DNA of 64,000 nucleotides from DASCQC01 sp036012865 (GCA_036012865.1 DASCQC010000017.1:1-64000); one strand, 5' to 3'. Shown: positions 52,182 through 61,871, counted from the first letter of the stretch. Notes: a model not told the origin generated them from the letters alone. Numbers and translations are program-made.

Positions 52182-52205
52182 TTAGGTATTATTTCATTAA
52201 CCTAA
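52182..52205. promoter_or_regulatory. Inverted repeat TTAGGT-N12-ACCTAA in the icmV/folD divergent region
   Basis: TTAGGT (52182-52187) and ACCTAA (52200-52205) are exact inverted arms with a 12-base AT-rich spacer. They lie 18 bases before the folD ATG and about 125 bases ahead of icmV. Spacing of about two helical turns would suit a dimeric regulator. No regulator is identified. Confidence 0.35.
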
Positions 52206-52222
52206 CAACTTTTGGAGCAACA

Positions 52223-53068
52223 ATGACCTTATTACTTAAAGCAGAGCCTGTTGTTGAATCCATCACAACAAAACTAGCTCAACACATTAAAAAACTTCCC
52301 CTACCACCCAAGCTAACGATCATTATGGTAGGCAATGATCAACCTTCTAAAATATACACTTCTGCCAAACAGAAAGCCTGTAAAAGCATGGGCATTGATT
52401 GTTCCATTCTGAAACTACCTTCGGACACCTCCCTACCAGAGCTACACACCACCTTAACAGAACTCAATCAAGACCCTTCGATTGATGGCATTTTATTACA
52501 ATTGCCCTTACCTGCTCACTTACCCACCACTCAACTTTTAAACACCCTATCCTCCCATAAGGATGTTGATGGACTCAACTCTATTAATCAAGGCCTGCTA
52601 TGGAACCGCACCCCTAAATTCATCCCGTGCACCCCTAAAGGCATCCTATCATTACTGGATTATTACTCGATAGAGCTAACCGGTAAAAATGTTGTCATTC
52701 TTGGTGAATCTAAGCTGGTTGGCAGACCTCTAGCTGCATTACTTTTAAACCGCCAGGCAACTGTCACCTTATGTCATAGTAAAACCAGAAATATTCAAGA
52801 GCATGTCAGGGGCTGCGACATCTTGGTTTCCGCAACGGGTGTGCGTCGGGTGATTCCTTCCGCTTGGATTCCTGATCATTGTTCAGTGATTGACGTTGGC
52901 ATTCATAGCAACCATGGAAAAATTGTGGGTGATTTAGATCATAGCACGCTTACTCAACGTGTTCATGCACTAACCCCCGTTCCTGGAGGTGTGGGCCCCA
53001 TGACCGTCATCTCTTTAGTAGAAAACACCCTGTTGAGTGCAGAACTTAAACAACGCTCCTCCACGTAG
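52223..53068 (+). CDS. folD: Methylenetetrahydrofolate dehydrogenase / methenyl-THF cyclohydrolase
   Basis: Bifunctional cytosolic enzyme interconverting 5,10-methylene-, 5,10-methenyl- and 10-formyl-tetrahydrofolate with NADP. The 281-residue protein (usual about 285) has the catalytic Tyr-x3-Lys in YTSAKQKA, DGILLQLPLP, the D in KDVDGL, the NADP motif ILGESKLVGRPLA and the closing TPVPGGVGPMT. GGAG precedes the ATG. The last 23 bases are convergent with the end of cysS. Confidence 0.95.
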   Translation: MTLLLKAEPVVESITTKLAQHIKKLPLPPKLTIIMVGNDQPSKIYTSAKQKACKSMGIDCSILKLPSDTSLPELHTTLTELNQDPSIDGILLQLPLPAHLPTTQLLNTLSSHKDVDGLNSINQGLLWNRTPKFIPCTPKGILSLLDYYSIELTGKNVVILGESKLVGRPLAALLLNRQATVTLCHSKTRNIQEHVRGCDILVSATGVRRVIPSAWIPDHCSVIDVGIHSNHGKIVGDLDHSTLTQRVHALTPVPGGVGPMTVISLVENTLLSAELKQRSST

Positions 53069-54431
53069 TCCCTGATACCGAATCCTCGAGTTCGATACCC
53101 ATGGCTAAAAGTTCATCACGAATCTGATCAGCTTTGTCATAGTCTCTCTCTGACCTGGCTTTATTCCTAGCATCAATCTGTTGCTGAACATACGCTTCAT
53201 CAACCTTCAACTTTCCTTGTAAAAAGCTTGTTGGGTCTGAAAGAAGCAAACCAAGAACCCCCGCCAATGTCTTGAGCTCTTTAACACACTTAGACGCCGC
53301 TTCCATGTCTTGATTGAGTTTATGCTGGTTAATCTTTTTGACCAACCCAAACAACTCCACAAGCGCACCCGGAACATTCACATCGTCCATCAAGACTTTT
53401 TTAAATCGTTGAGTAAAACTACTTTCGAAAGCATCTGGGTAATCAGGCACATCCTTGATACTCAGATACATTCGACTAAGGGCCTGTCTCGACTGATCCA
53501 ACCGACTGGTAGAATATGACAATGGGCTGCGATAATGACTAGATAGGATAAAATAACGCACCGTCTCGGCTTCATATTGATGTAAGATATCTCTAATTGT
53601 AATAAAATTACCTAAGGATTTTGACATTTTCTCATTATCAATCTGAACATGACCCACATGCATCCAATGTTTAACAAAAGTTTGGTTATTTGCTCCTTCT
53701 GCTTGAGCAATTTCATTTTCATGGTGGGGAAATTTCAAATCCAATCCCCCGCCATGGATATCGATGGTATCGCCCAAAAAGTGTGTGGCCATAGCCGAAC
53801 ATTCAATGTGCCATCCGGGTCGGCCTTTACCGAAAGGCGAATCCCAACAGGGCTCTCCTTCCTTGCTAGTCTTCCACAACACAAAGTCTAAAGGGTGCTG
53901 CTTGGATGTATCCACCCCCACTCGATGCCCCTGGAGCAACTGATCAAGCTTTTGATTGGCCAAAGAACCATAGGAATCAAAAGACCCAACAGAATAACAC
54001 ACATCACCTTCTGGCGTTTGATACGCTTTTTTTTGTTCCAATAGCCTTTGAATCATTTCAATCATCTGGGGAATACACTCAGTGGCTTTGGGCAAAACAT
54101 CCGGTCGACTCACACCCAATGAAGTCTCATCTTCAAGCATAGCTTCAATAAAGCGTGATGTGATCTGTTGACACTCCAGCCCCATTTCTTTACTTTTATT
54201 AATTATTTTATCATCTATATCGGTTACATTGCGAACATAATAAGGTTCATACCCAAGCAGTTTAAGAACCCTTACAAAGGAATCAAAAAACACAAGAACC
54301 CTTGCATGCCCAATATGGCAATAATCATACACCGTCATGCCACAAACATAGATTTTTATGGCAGGGCTATGCTGCCCTCGCAACAACTCTTTAGTACGTG
54401 TTAATGAATTATAAAGGTTAATTAACTGCAT
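53046..54431 (-). CDS. cysS: Cysteinyl-tRNA synthetase
   Basis: Charges tRNA-Cys in the cytosol. The 461-residue class I synthetase has the zinc Cys30 in YVCGMTVYD, HIGH at residues 39-42, and a further zinc-ligand motif GWHIECSAM. Then come HGGGLDLKFPHHENE and KMSKSLGN. The length is normal (461 in E. coli). I chose the ATG at 54431; the open frame extends 22 codons further but overlaps the divergent lpxH start and lacks family sequence. It ends within the last bases of folD on the opposite strand. Confidence 0.96.
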   Translation of the reverse strand: MQLINLYNSLTRTKELLRGQHSPAIKIYVCGMTVYDYCHIGHARVLVFFDSFVRVLKLLGYEPYYVRNVTDIDDKIINKSKEMGLECQQITSRFIEAMLEDETSLGVSRPDVLPKATECIPQMIEMIQRLLEQKKAYQTPEGDVCYSVGSFDSYGSLANQKLDQLLQGHRVGVDTSKQHPLDFVLWKTSKEGEPCWDSPFGKGRPGWHIECSAMATHFLGDTIDIHGGGLDLKFPHHENEIAQAEGANNQTFVKHWMHVGHVQIDNEKMSKSLGNFITIRDILHQYEAETVRYFILSSHYRSPLSYSTSRLDQSRQALSRMYLSIKDVPDYPDAFESSFTQRFKKVLMDDVNVPGALVELFGLVKKINQHKLNQDMEAASKCVKELKTLAGVLGLLLSDPTSFLQGKLKVDEAYVQQQIDARNKARSERDYDKADQIRDELLAMGIELEDSVSGTTWRSVV

Positions 54432-54491
54432 AGTATTTTCATCGGCTATAATCTCTGTTATTCTATCTTTATTTAAAGCTGACCGCAAACC

Positions 54492-55214
54492 ATGCAAACC
54501 AATCCAGTTTCATTTATCTCTGATTTACACCTTTCGATGTCCGACGAAAGGAAAATGCAAGCATTTGAGCATTACTGCAATGACATTGCCATTCAATTCG
54601 AGTCATTGTATATCCTCGGTGATTTATTTGAATATTGGATAGGCCAGGACATTCAGTCCGCTCACCAGGAAAGGGTTTTTAACGCACTATTACAAGCCAG
54701 CAAACACACCCATGTCTTCTTTGTTCATGGCAATCGCGAAATGCTATTACCTAACAAAATCATTCAACAGTGCGGCGTTACTCTCCTTTTCGATTATGAT
54801 ACCATTCCTATTTTTAACCAAAGAGGAATGATTTGTCATGGCGATCGATTATGCAGCCGTGATAAAAGCCACCTCTTTCTTAGGTCTCTCGTGGATAAAA
54901 AGTTACTCTCTTTTATTCCTCTATTACCTACCTTCATAAGAATGAGAATTTTAAACATGTTTAGAAAACCCAATCGACCCGAACCAACCAACAACCACTG
55001 CATTGATCTGGACATGATTTGTAAACTTATTGAAGCTCATTCCTGCCAATGGTTTTTTCATGGGCATACTCATTACCCTGAAATAAAAAGAATAAACCTT
55101 GAAGGTCGTACATTTAACTATATTAGCCTACCGTCATGGGATCAGCAGCCTTTTCATACTATTATTGAATGCGATGGATCAGTTACGACTGAAAAAATTT
55201 ATCACGCAACATAA
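54492..55214 (+). CDS. lpxH: UDP-2,3-diacylglucosamine diphosphatase
   Basis: Hydrolyses UDP-2,3-diacylglucosamine to lipid X in lipid A biosynthesis at the inner-membrane face. The 240-residue protein (240 in E. coli) has the metallophosphoesterase motifs FISDLHLS (Asp11, His13), ILGDLFEYWIG, HGNREMLL, CHGDRLCSRD and FHGHTHYPEI. It shows that the organism makes lipid A. Divergent from cysS with 60 bases between starts; a TATAAT at 54447-54452 could be its -10, but no -35 is evident. Confidence 0.95.
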   Translation: MQTNPVSFISDLHLSMSDERKMQAFEHYCNDIAIQFESLYILGDLFEYWIGQDIQSAHQERVFNALLQASKHTHVFFVHGNREMLLPNKIIQQCGVTLLFDYDTIPIFNQRGMICHGDRLCSRDKSHLFLRSLVDKKLLSFIPLLPTFIRMRILNMFRKPNRPEPTNNHCIDLDMICKLIEAHSCQWFFHGHTHYPEIKRINLEGRTFNYISLPSWDQQPFHTIIECDGSVTTEKIYHAT

Positions 55215-55225
55215 AACAAATCAAG

Positions 55226-57124
55226 TTACTCTGATCCATACAGATAATTGCCATCATCAGAGAAGGCCTCAACATCAGTAGTATGACCACTTACGTCAGT
55301 AGTATGACCGCTTATGTCCTTCAAAAAAAAAACCACGCCCCCTTCAGCCTTAAACCCTTGAGGACTCCCATTTTTTTGCTCAGATCTATAAAAGCTGTTA
55401 CTTTCGTCCAACACGGCAGTACCTCCTGTACTTCCTGGACTTCGACGACCGTTATCTTGGTTGTCGCTGTTAAGACCTCCTTGCCCACATGGAGTTTTTG
55501 CTGGTTTTACAGGCGAAGCGTGTTGTCTCGTGCGTAAATGTTGAGGAGTCGACGGAGGAGGAGGAGGAGGAGGACCAATCATCGTAAAATCTTCTAAAGA
55601 GCCCTCGTTGAAAAGATCCCCAGCACTTTTAAACAGGGCCCTCCAAACGGTCAATAGGGGAACAAAAACAACAAAAGAAAACACACCCTGGAAAGCACTA
55701 GTCACGTTCCGCATCATGATAATATAATAAAACGACATCAATCCACCCAGAGTCATTGAACCAATTTCAACAACATTTCTTTCAAGGCTGTTGTAAAAAT
55801 CACTCCATGATGCGCCTTTAAGTTTTTCATACAAACCCTGGACTAACCCATATAAACTTTTATTATTGATGAAAGTGTAACAATCAACCACTCGACCCCA
55901 TATCAATGTTAACTCTCTACTATTCTTCACAGGGCCATGAGCATATAAACCACCGGCAAAAATTGTTGATATCAATAATCCAATAAAAACTATAGCTTTT
56001 GCTAGCAACAGCGGCATGAATTGTTGTGCCATGGGCCACCACAACGAAAGATTGAGAAAACAGGATCCCAGCGCCATAACCACACCACACACCAATGAAA
56101 CCCACTGCTCAACACTCAGTTGATTGACATAGGCATCATCCCAGAACAAAAATGTTTTCATTGCTTTAGGCTTAGTAATTTGATTTGAATTAATAAAACC
56201 TGTTATAAAGGCGATAGCAACCTGAACTGTCATACCTCCTGAGTGGCCAAAGCACATCAATGCGGCATTGGTAAAACCATTCAGAAGTGCATTGAGGACT
56301 CCGAAAAATTCCGAAACACTCCTCCAACCTTCGGAACTCGCTGCTTTGATATCATTTCTGAATCTAAATTCCGTTAATTCCTTAAGGATTTTATTCTTAA
56401 CCTCATCATCACACGAGGGTAGTAAGTGATTAAGCTGGCTCTGATCCAACTCAATATTCCCCGTAACTTTATCCACAGCAGCCTTAAGATCCCCCTCACC
56501 CATAATATTTAAGAGGTTTTCTTTGATTTTACGTACGTTATTGTCCCTCTTACTTAATCGAGTCAAAACATTCGACCTAATATTTTTCACGCGGTCATAA
56601 AACCCCCTATCGGCATTATCACTCCAATCGAGTGAATTCGGCCAATTTGTATATATTTCTCTAATCGGTTTATTTAATGGGTTTAATGGGGCCATTTCAA
56701 TAAGCTTGTTTAACCACCTGTTAGCTTTCCTGTTAAGCTTAGCTTCCTTTTCCATCTCGGAGTTTGTATTTCCATTACCCTCATTACCTTTAACATAATA
56801 TTCCCAAACCACACCCACAAATTTTGTCAATAAACTTAACCCGTCAGAACCCCCCTCTTGTTTCACCCATAGTTTCTTCATTTCATTCAACTGGCCTTTA
56901 GCATAAAAAGCTAGAAGACCTGAAAACAAGGCCCATGAACATAATGAAGCGAAGGATCCAAAATAAGGAAGAAATACCACATAAATGGAGTTTTTAAAGG
57001 CCCACGCTGTAAACAGAAAACCTACAAAGAAAATGACTTTGAAAGCTCTGTCCATAACCGAAGATATTGTATTCGCAAATCTTGTGTAATGGGACGAAAT
57101 AATTGTAGTAAAAGTATCCAACAT
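55226..57124 (-). CDS. Multi-pass membrane protein with proline-rich acidic tail, candidate Dot/Icm effector
   Basis: A protein of 632 residues with about eight hydrophobic segments in two groups (residues 27-75 and 280-500) separated by a charged helical region. The C-terminal 115 residues are soluble. They hold a run of seven prolines (55553-55573, a CCT-type trinucleotide repeat), a Gly/Asn-rich part and two exact SGHTTDV repeats (55274-55315). The very end is acidic, with SDDGNYLYGSE. No family is recognised. Polyproline tracts are bound by profilin, SH3 and EVH1 proteins of eukaryotes, and acidic end residues occur in many Dot/Icm substrates; both are suggestive only. Start: ATG 57124, one codon after a TTG. 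It stands alone between lpxH and ribF. Confidence 0.6.
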   Translation of the reverse strand: MLDTFTTIISSHYTRFANTISSVMDRAFKVIFFVGFLFTAWAFKNSIYVVFLPYFGSFASLCSWALFSGLLAFYAKGQLNEMKKLWVKQEGGSDGLSLLTKFVGVVWEYYVKGNEGNGNTNSEMEKEAKLNRKANRWLNKLIEMAPLNPLNKPIREIYTNWPNSLDWSDNADRGFYDRVKNIRSNVLTRLSKRDNNVRKIKENLLNIMGEGDLKAAVDKVTGNIELDQSQLNHLLPSCDDEVKNKILKELTEFRFRNDIKAASSEGWRSVSEFFGVLNALLNGFTNAALMCFGHSGGMTVQVAIAFITGFINSNQITKPKAMKTFLFWDDAYVNQLSVEQWVSLVCGVVMALGSCFLNLSLWWPMAQQFMPLLLAKAIVFIGLLISTIFAGGLYAHGPVKNSRELTLIWGRVVDCYTFINNKSLYGLVQGLYEKLKGASWSDFYNSLERNVVEIGSMTLGGLMSFYYIIMMRNVTSAFQGVFSFVVFVPLLTVWRALFKSAGDLFNEGSLEDFTMIGPPPPPPPSTPQHLRTRQHASPVKPAKTPCGQGGLNSDNQDNGRRSPGSTGGTAVLDESNSFYRSEQKNGSPQGFKAEGGVVFFLKDISGHTTDVSGHTTDVEAFSDDGNYLYGSE

Positions 57125-57394
57125 CAAACAGGCATTCCTAAGTGACGTTACTCCAACCTAACATAGCTCTAATAAAAAAACCAGCACGTAGAGCAACCAT
57201 AGTATAAAAAATCTTTGCAGACAATATTTAAATAATAATAAACAATAACTAAAATAAAAGTTTCAATAAAAATTAAGCAAAGGATGTACTCTCTTGTATC
57301 TTATATACTACACGGGATACTATCAAATCCTACAAAAAAAGCAAACACTATCTTACAAACCAACCATCATTGATTAAAATAATATCTAATTAAC

Positions 57395-58180
57395 CTACCA
57401 ATACACCCTAATTCTAGCTGGCAGGTCCACATTGGTATCAATCGGTGATAAATAAACTTGATAGCCGATGCTCCCGACTAAACTACTTTGCCTTATAATT
57501 TTAGAAGTTATACCTCCCCCATCCCAAACAACCTCAACAGCTCTACCTTCTAAAGAAGGCATCTGCCCCTTGATTCGAGCAACCCATTCTCCTTTGATCG
57601 TCACAGCCAATACCCTGACAGACAAAAAAGCGCTTAACCCTAGTAAGTTTCTACAAGCAGCCAAATTACCTTCTTTCATTAATTGACGGACTTTAGTACT
57701 ACTAACACGCTCATTCTCAACCAGTTGATCACGTATAACATGAATATCAAATGGCCAATGTTCCTTCATCAACTTCTTAGCAGACCCCATTCGATCTGCC
57801 CCAAATCGCGCATCTTCTCCTAAAAATAAATCACAACAATTTAACTCTTTAACAGCATAATGATGAACAAAATCATCAGCACTCATGCTGACCAAAGCAC
57901 GATTAAAACGAAGGCATAAAACATAATCAACCCCAAGACTTTTTAACAATAAATATTTATTTCCTATGGACATGAGTTGTGTTGAGGCATCCCTTGAGAA
58001 AAAAACTTTAGGCGGCGGATAAAATAAAATAACAACCATTTGGGATCGTTTCTTTATGGCCAGTTTTTTCATGGATTTCAGAATAAACTGATGCCCCAGA
58101 TGCATGCCATCAAAATTACCCCAGGTTACAACCGATGGTTTTCCCCGCACTTGGGTGGGCAAATGATGACGAAAAAGCAT
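57395..58180 (-). CDS. ribF: RibF family protein reduced to the FMN adenylyltransferase domain
   Basis: Normal RibF (about 310 residues) has an FMN adenylyltransferase domain and a C-terminal riboflavin kinase domain. Here the first 180 residues are well conserved: TWGNFDGMHLGHQ, FYPPPKVFF, FNRALVSMSADDF, GEDARFG and VSSTKVRQLM. The last 80 (from LSVRVLAV) show none of the kinase signatures, such as the GRxLGFPTAN loop or the catalytic Glu segment, and the protein is only 261 residues. So FAD can probably be made from FMN, but riboflavin phosphorylation looks lost. It lies 14 bases after murJ, the usual order murJ-ribF. Confidence 0.85.
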   Translation of the reverse strand: MLFRHHLPTQVRGKPSVVTWGNFDGMHLGHQFILKSMKKLAIKKRSQMVVILFYPPPKVFFSRDASTQLMSIGNKYLLLKSLGVDYVLCLRFNRALVSMSADDFVHHYAVKELNCCDLFLGEDARFGADRMGSAKKLMKEHWPFDIHVIRDQLVENERVSSTKVRQLMKEGNLAACRNLLGLSAFLSVRVLAVTIKGEWVARIKGQMPSLEGRAVEVVWDGGGITSKIIRQSSLVGSIGYQVYLSPIDTNVDLPARIRVYW

Positions 58181-58194
58181 ATTAAGCGTAGCCC

Positions 58195-59709
58195 CTAAGA
58201 AATTAACATGGATCGTCTATATTTAAAAATAGGTCCTAAAGGAGATAGTAAATACCAGCATAAGAACCCCGCAAAAACATCTAAAACCAATGATGCCCAA
58301 CGGCCTTTCAATGGAATCAAAATCAAATCATGGTAATCTGGTTTAATCTTCAACAATAACAACCCCATACTTATAGAGCTCAAAACAATAACTCCGATCA
58401 AGCTCCTGGCCTTACTCCCCAGGAAACTTCTTAAATCTTTTTTCAAAATAAAGCATAATCCCCCCATATTCACATACGCCGAAACCGCACTAGAAAAGGC
58501 TAAGGCAACATGCCCAAAACGTATTAAGGAAAGTGATATTATGACATGCGATATAAATGCCACCATAAACCCATAGACAGGTGACTTAACATTTCTTTTA
58601 GCAAAACAAGTTGCCGCCATGACTTTTATGAGCATAAAAGCGGGTAAACCTATCACCATAGCCCGTAATGACTGTGTCGTTTTAACAACGTCGTCTTGAT
58701 TAAAATTACCCTGAAAAAACAATGTTACAACAATATTGTCTGCCAAAACAAATAACGCCACTGCAGCAGGAATACCGACCATCATAATAAGACTAATATT
58801 TTCATGTAAAAGTTGACGAAACTCTTCCATTTGATTGTGCTTAAAATACTTTGACAGTTGAGGCATCATCACCGTGGTAATGGCTACCGCAATGACGCCT
58901 ATGGGCAAATACACAATCCGTTGAGAATAATACAACCAAGACAAGCTTCCTTCAGACAAAAACGACCCAACAAAAGTATCAAATAAACTGCTCAGTTGCT
59001 GAAATGAAACCCCAACAATAGCTGCTAGCATGGTGACAAAAACACCCAGTACCTTACGATCATTACGCGGATAACGAGGGTACAACCAACAACCATGCCA
59101 ACCCGCATACAACCACAAAACAAGCAGCTGAGCCAACCCAGAAACACCCACAGCAAAACCTAAACCTATAACACCAAAATAACTTGCTAAGGATGCTGCT
59201 ATAATCATCATCAGATTTAATAATATGGGCATCAGAGCAGGCAAAACAAATTTCCGCTGATAATTCAAAACTGCTGAAACAATCCCCGCACATGAAATAC
59301 ATAACAAATAAGGGAAAGTGTACCAAACAAGTCGAGAAGCTAATTCAAGTTGTTGCGGGTGCAAGGCAAAACCTGGGGCAAATAACAAAACCACATATTT
59401 CGAAAAGACATAAAAAGGAATAGATATGACTGATAAAATCAGCATCATAATAAACAATACCTTTGAAGCAAAAGCCCTTTGCTCAACTTTTGAAGAATAG
59501 TCAGCTATAGAAGGAACAAACGCTTGAGAAAAAGCGCCTTCTGCAAATAAGGCTCTCATAAAGTTAGGAATACGGAAAGCTACTAAAAAGGCATCAAATT
59601 CAGCCGAAGCTCCAAAAGCAAACGCACAAATAATATCACGAACAAACCCAAACACTCGTGAAGTCAACGTTGCCAATGATACAAAAGATATAGATTTAAT
59701 CAATTTCAT
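58195..59709 (-). CDS. murJ: Lipid II flippase MurJ
   Basis: A 504-residue inner-membrane protein with about 14 helices that flips lipid II for peptidoglycan synthesis. Family motifs are present: TLTSRVFGFVRDI, RIPNFMRALFAEGAFSQAFV and LYYSQRIVYLPIGVIAVAI. Length is usual (about 511 in E. coli). The ATG at 59707-59709 overlaps the feoC stop by 14 bases and gives the family N terminus; the longer open frame inside feoC is unlikely. It is followed by ribF. It shows retention of a peptidoglycan pathway. Confidence 0.94.
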   Translation of the reverse strand: MKLIKSISFVSLATLTSRVFGFVRDIICAFAFGASAEFDAFLVAFRIPNFMRALFAEGAFSQAFVPSIADYSSKVEQRAFASKVLFIMMLILSVISIPFYVFSKYVVLLFAPGFALHPQQLELASRLVWYTFPYLLCISCAGIVSAVLNYQRKFVLPALMPILLNLMMIIAASLASYFGVIGLGFAVGVSGLAQLLVLWLYAGWHGCWLYPRYPRNDRKVLGVFVTMLAAIVGVSFQQLSSLFDTFVGSFLSEGSLSWLYYSQRIVYLPIGVIAVAITTVMMPQLSKYFKHNQMEEFRQLLHENISLIMMVGIPAAVALFVLADNIVVTLFFQGNFNQDDVVKTTQSLRAMVIGLPAFMLIKVMAATCFAKRNVKSPVYGFMVAFISHVIISLSLIRFGHVALAFSSAVSAYVNMGGLCFILKKDLRSFLGSKARSLIGVIVLSSISMGLLLLKIKPDYHDLILIPLKGRWASLVLDVFAGFLCWYLLSPLGPIFKYRRSMLIS

Positions 59710-59917
59710 GTCGATTCTGCCTAACAAAGACATCCTGTTGACATTGATTGCACCCACCGCACAAGCCTAATTCTTTTTCACAAACCACACACTCAGTTGC
59801 GACTAACATGGATAGAATCTGATCAACCTCAGATCGAGAAAGCTGGAACTTTTGACAAATTTCAGAAACAAAAACACCCTGGGAACGCCCTATTTCTTCA
59901 AGAACCTGGATAAACAC
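59696..59917 (-). CDS. feoC: FeoC-like [Fe-S]/winged-helix regulatory protein of ferrous iron transport
   Basis: A 73-residue protein with a winged-helix start (VSEICQKFQLSRSEVDQILS) and a Cys-rich loop (CEKELGLCGGCNQC) as in FeoC proteins, which protect or regulate FeoB and can bind iron-sulphur. Start: GTG at 59917 with an excellent AAGGAGG four bases upstream. It overlaps feoB by 20 bases and murJ by 14, completing a feoA-feoB-feoC-murJ-ribF run. Confidence 0.8.
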   Translation of the reverse strand: MFIQVLEEIGRSQGVFVSEICQKFQLSRSEVDQILSMLVATECVVCEKELGLCGGCNQCQQDVFVRQNRHEID

Positions 59918-61871
59918 TCGCCCTCCTTATGTTAAACCGATACCTTACCATGAAAGCCAAGGCCATCAGACAAGAAAAAGCTAATACAGTAAAAATAGCC
60001 CCCTGATAAATAGAAAAAGCAACCAAATAGCCAATACATAACGATAGCATAAAACTTCTCAAAGCCCAAGCTCGCCCAAACTCGGATGACAAAGCCACCA
60101 TGGTGGCCACACATGGAACGTATAATAAAACAAAAACCAAAAAGGAAAAAACAGCACTGGAGTCAACAAAGAATCCTCCAAGAGCATTAACCATCGTTCC
60201 TGATAACGAGGAGACCTCAGGCGAAGCAAGCCATACAGAAGGTGCTCCTCCCACCCCTAAAACCAACATCCCCAACAAAGCTCCTAACATGACTTCTTTT
60301 GCAATCAAACCCGCTAACAATGCGACCATGAGTGGCCATGCGTCTGGTGTCAAACCCAAGGGGTAAAAACATGGGAGGATAAAACGACCCAAACCTTCTA
60401 TAACTGAAACTCCTGTCGAGACATCAACATGACTTAGCGCCTGTAACACAACCAGCAAAGGAATAACGGTCTTAGACATTCGTAAAATAAAGGCATTCGA
60501 TTTAAAGGCTGATCGCTTCAAAATTCCCTTTAACAAAGGAACATGTAACGGGGGCAACTGTTGAATTAAGGGTTTAATTTTGCTAGAAACCCAATAATTG
60601 CCTGCAAAAAACCCCACCATACCTGCAACCAAAAGGCTGATTAGATAAAGTCCTAAAACAATAACAATGGAATGATTGGGGTAAAAAGCTAAGGCAAATA
60701 GAACAAATAAACTTAATCGTGCAGAACACGCAATAAAAGGAATCATTAAGGCCGTCACCAAACGATCAACTCGGTAGCTCATGGTACGTGTGGACATAAT
60801 AGCCGGCACATTGCACCCAAAACCTAATAACAAAGGAATAAAGCTTTGACCTGATAAATTCCAAGCCCTAAACCAGCGATCGATGATCAATACCATTCTA
60901 GGAATATAGCCACTTTCCGATAGTATTGACTGCAAACCATACGTCACAAAAAGCACGGGCCAGAAACTAACACACATCATCATGGCTATGCAAAAACAAC
61001 CCACCAAACCCCTATCATCAAAAAATAGTTTATTCAGCGCCCAAATACCCGCCTTTGAAATATATTCTTGCATGCCTCCACCCACGCCAATGGATAGGCC
61101 AAAAAACATAATCATAACAGTGAAGAAAATAGCCCCTCCCCAGATAGGGTGCAATAGCCATTCATCTAGTCTGCTTTGTTGACTTGACTTATTTTTCCAC
61201 GCTTTTAATGTCTCATCTAAAAGATTATAACGCCAGGTGGCTGCTTGTAAAATAAGGGGTTGACTAAACGCTCCCCCTTCAACCCAACCAGACAACTGCT
61301 GCAATGCTAGTTTAGTTGTCGGGAGACCTGAATAAGGGGCTTGGCGATACCACTCTAAAACACCTGAAACATCTGCTATAGTCTTAGCATTCACTAATAA
61401 ATGCAGTCGCCGTACCCAATCTGGGTCTTGAAGATCCACAGCAAGTATATTGATGCCAAAAAAACGTTCCCCCCATTCAATCACTTCTTTGACATAGGGG
61501 CAACTCTCCGTAAAATTCAATAGCACTACCATGGGAATATTTAATTCTGCCAGCTGTGAGGTTAAATAAAAATCCCTAATCAAATAACGTGCATCAACAA
61601 CATTGACTAGAATATCGGGCTTATTTTGCAATAAATAATCATGTGTTATTTGAACATCGTCTGGCAGCATTGTTTTTTGACTAAACTGGAGTGTTTGGAC
61701 TCCCGGAAGATCTATCCAAACCAACTGATCCTCTCTTTGATCTCGACCAGAGACAGACTTAACAGTGACGCCCGCCCAATTAGCTACGGGCAATGATTGG
61801 TGGGTTAACACATTAAACAGGGTTGTTTTTCCTGTGTTGGGCAACCCTACAATAGCGGCATTAAGTTTCAT
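59898..61871 (-). CDS. feoB: Ferrous iron transporter FeoB
   Basis: A 657-residue protein with an N-terminal G domain and about ten membrane helices forming the Fe(II) channel. The G1 motif GLPNTGKTT lies at residues 9-17, G2 Thr in WAGVTVKS and G3 DLPGVQTL. The G4 motif reads NFTE where NxxD is usual; the Asp that selects guanine is Glu here. The channel part has GCNVPAIMSTRTM and ends near residue 655. It is shorter than the E. coli form (773). It overlaps feoA by four bases (ATGA) and is regulated from the Fur-type promoter upstream of feoA. Confidence 0.94.
   Translation of the reverse strand: MKLNAAIVGLPNTGKTTLFNVLTHQSLPVANWAGVTVKSVSGRDQREDQLVWIDLPGVQTLQFSQKTMLPDDVQITHDYLLQNKPDILVNVVDARYLIRDFYLTSQLAELNIPMVVLLNFTESCPYVKEVIEWGERFFGINILAVDLQDPDWVRRLHLLVNAKTIADVSGVLEWYRQAPYSGLPTTKLALQQLSGWVEGGAFSQPLILQAATWRYNLLDETLKAWKNKSSQQSRLDEWLLHPIWGGAIFFTVMIMFFGLSIGVGGGMQEYISKAGIWALNKLFFDDRGLVGCFCIAMMMCVSFWPVLFVTYGLQSILSESGYIPRMVLIIDRWFRAWNLSGQSFIPLLLGFGCNVPAIMSTRTMSYRVDRLVTALMIPFIACSARLSLFVLFALAFYPNHSIVIVLGLYLISLLVAGMVGFFAGNYWVSSKIKPLIQQLPPLHVPLLKGILKRSAFKSNAFILRMSKTVIPLLVVLQALSHVDVSTGVSVIEGLGRFILPCFYPLGLTPDAWPLMVALLAGLIAKEVMLGALLGMLVLGVGGAPSVWLASPEVSSLSGTMVNALGGFFVDSSAVFSFLVFVLLYVPCVATMVALSSEFGRAWALRSFMLSLCIGYLVAFSIYQGAIFTVLAFSCLMALAFMVRYRFNIRRASVYPGS

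Noticed and set aside
54447..54452. TATAAT as a promoter for lpxH
   Set aside because: A perfect -10 but no acceptable -35 at the right distance; kept only as a remark.
57128..57394. Promoter or small RNA in the AT-rich gap before ribF's 3' end
   Set aside because: Several TATA-like strings occur, but none has a matching -35 at 16-18 bases and no stable hairpin with T-run was seen.
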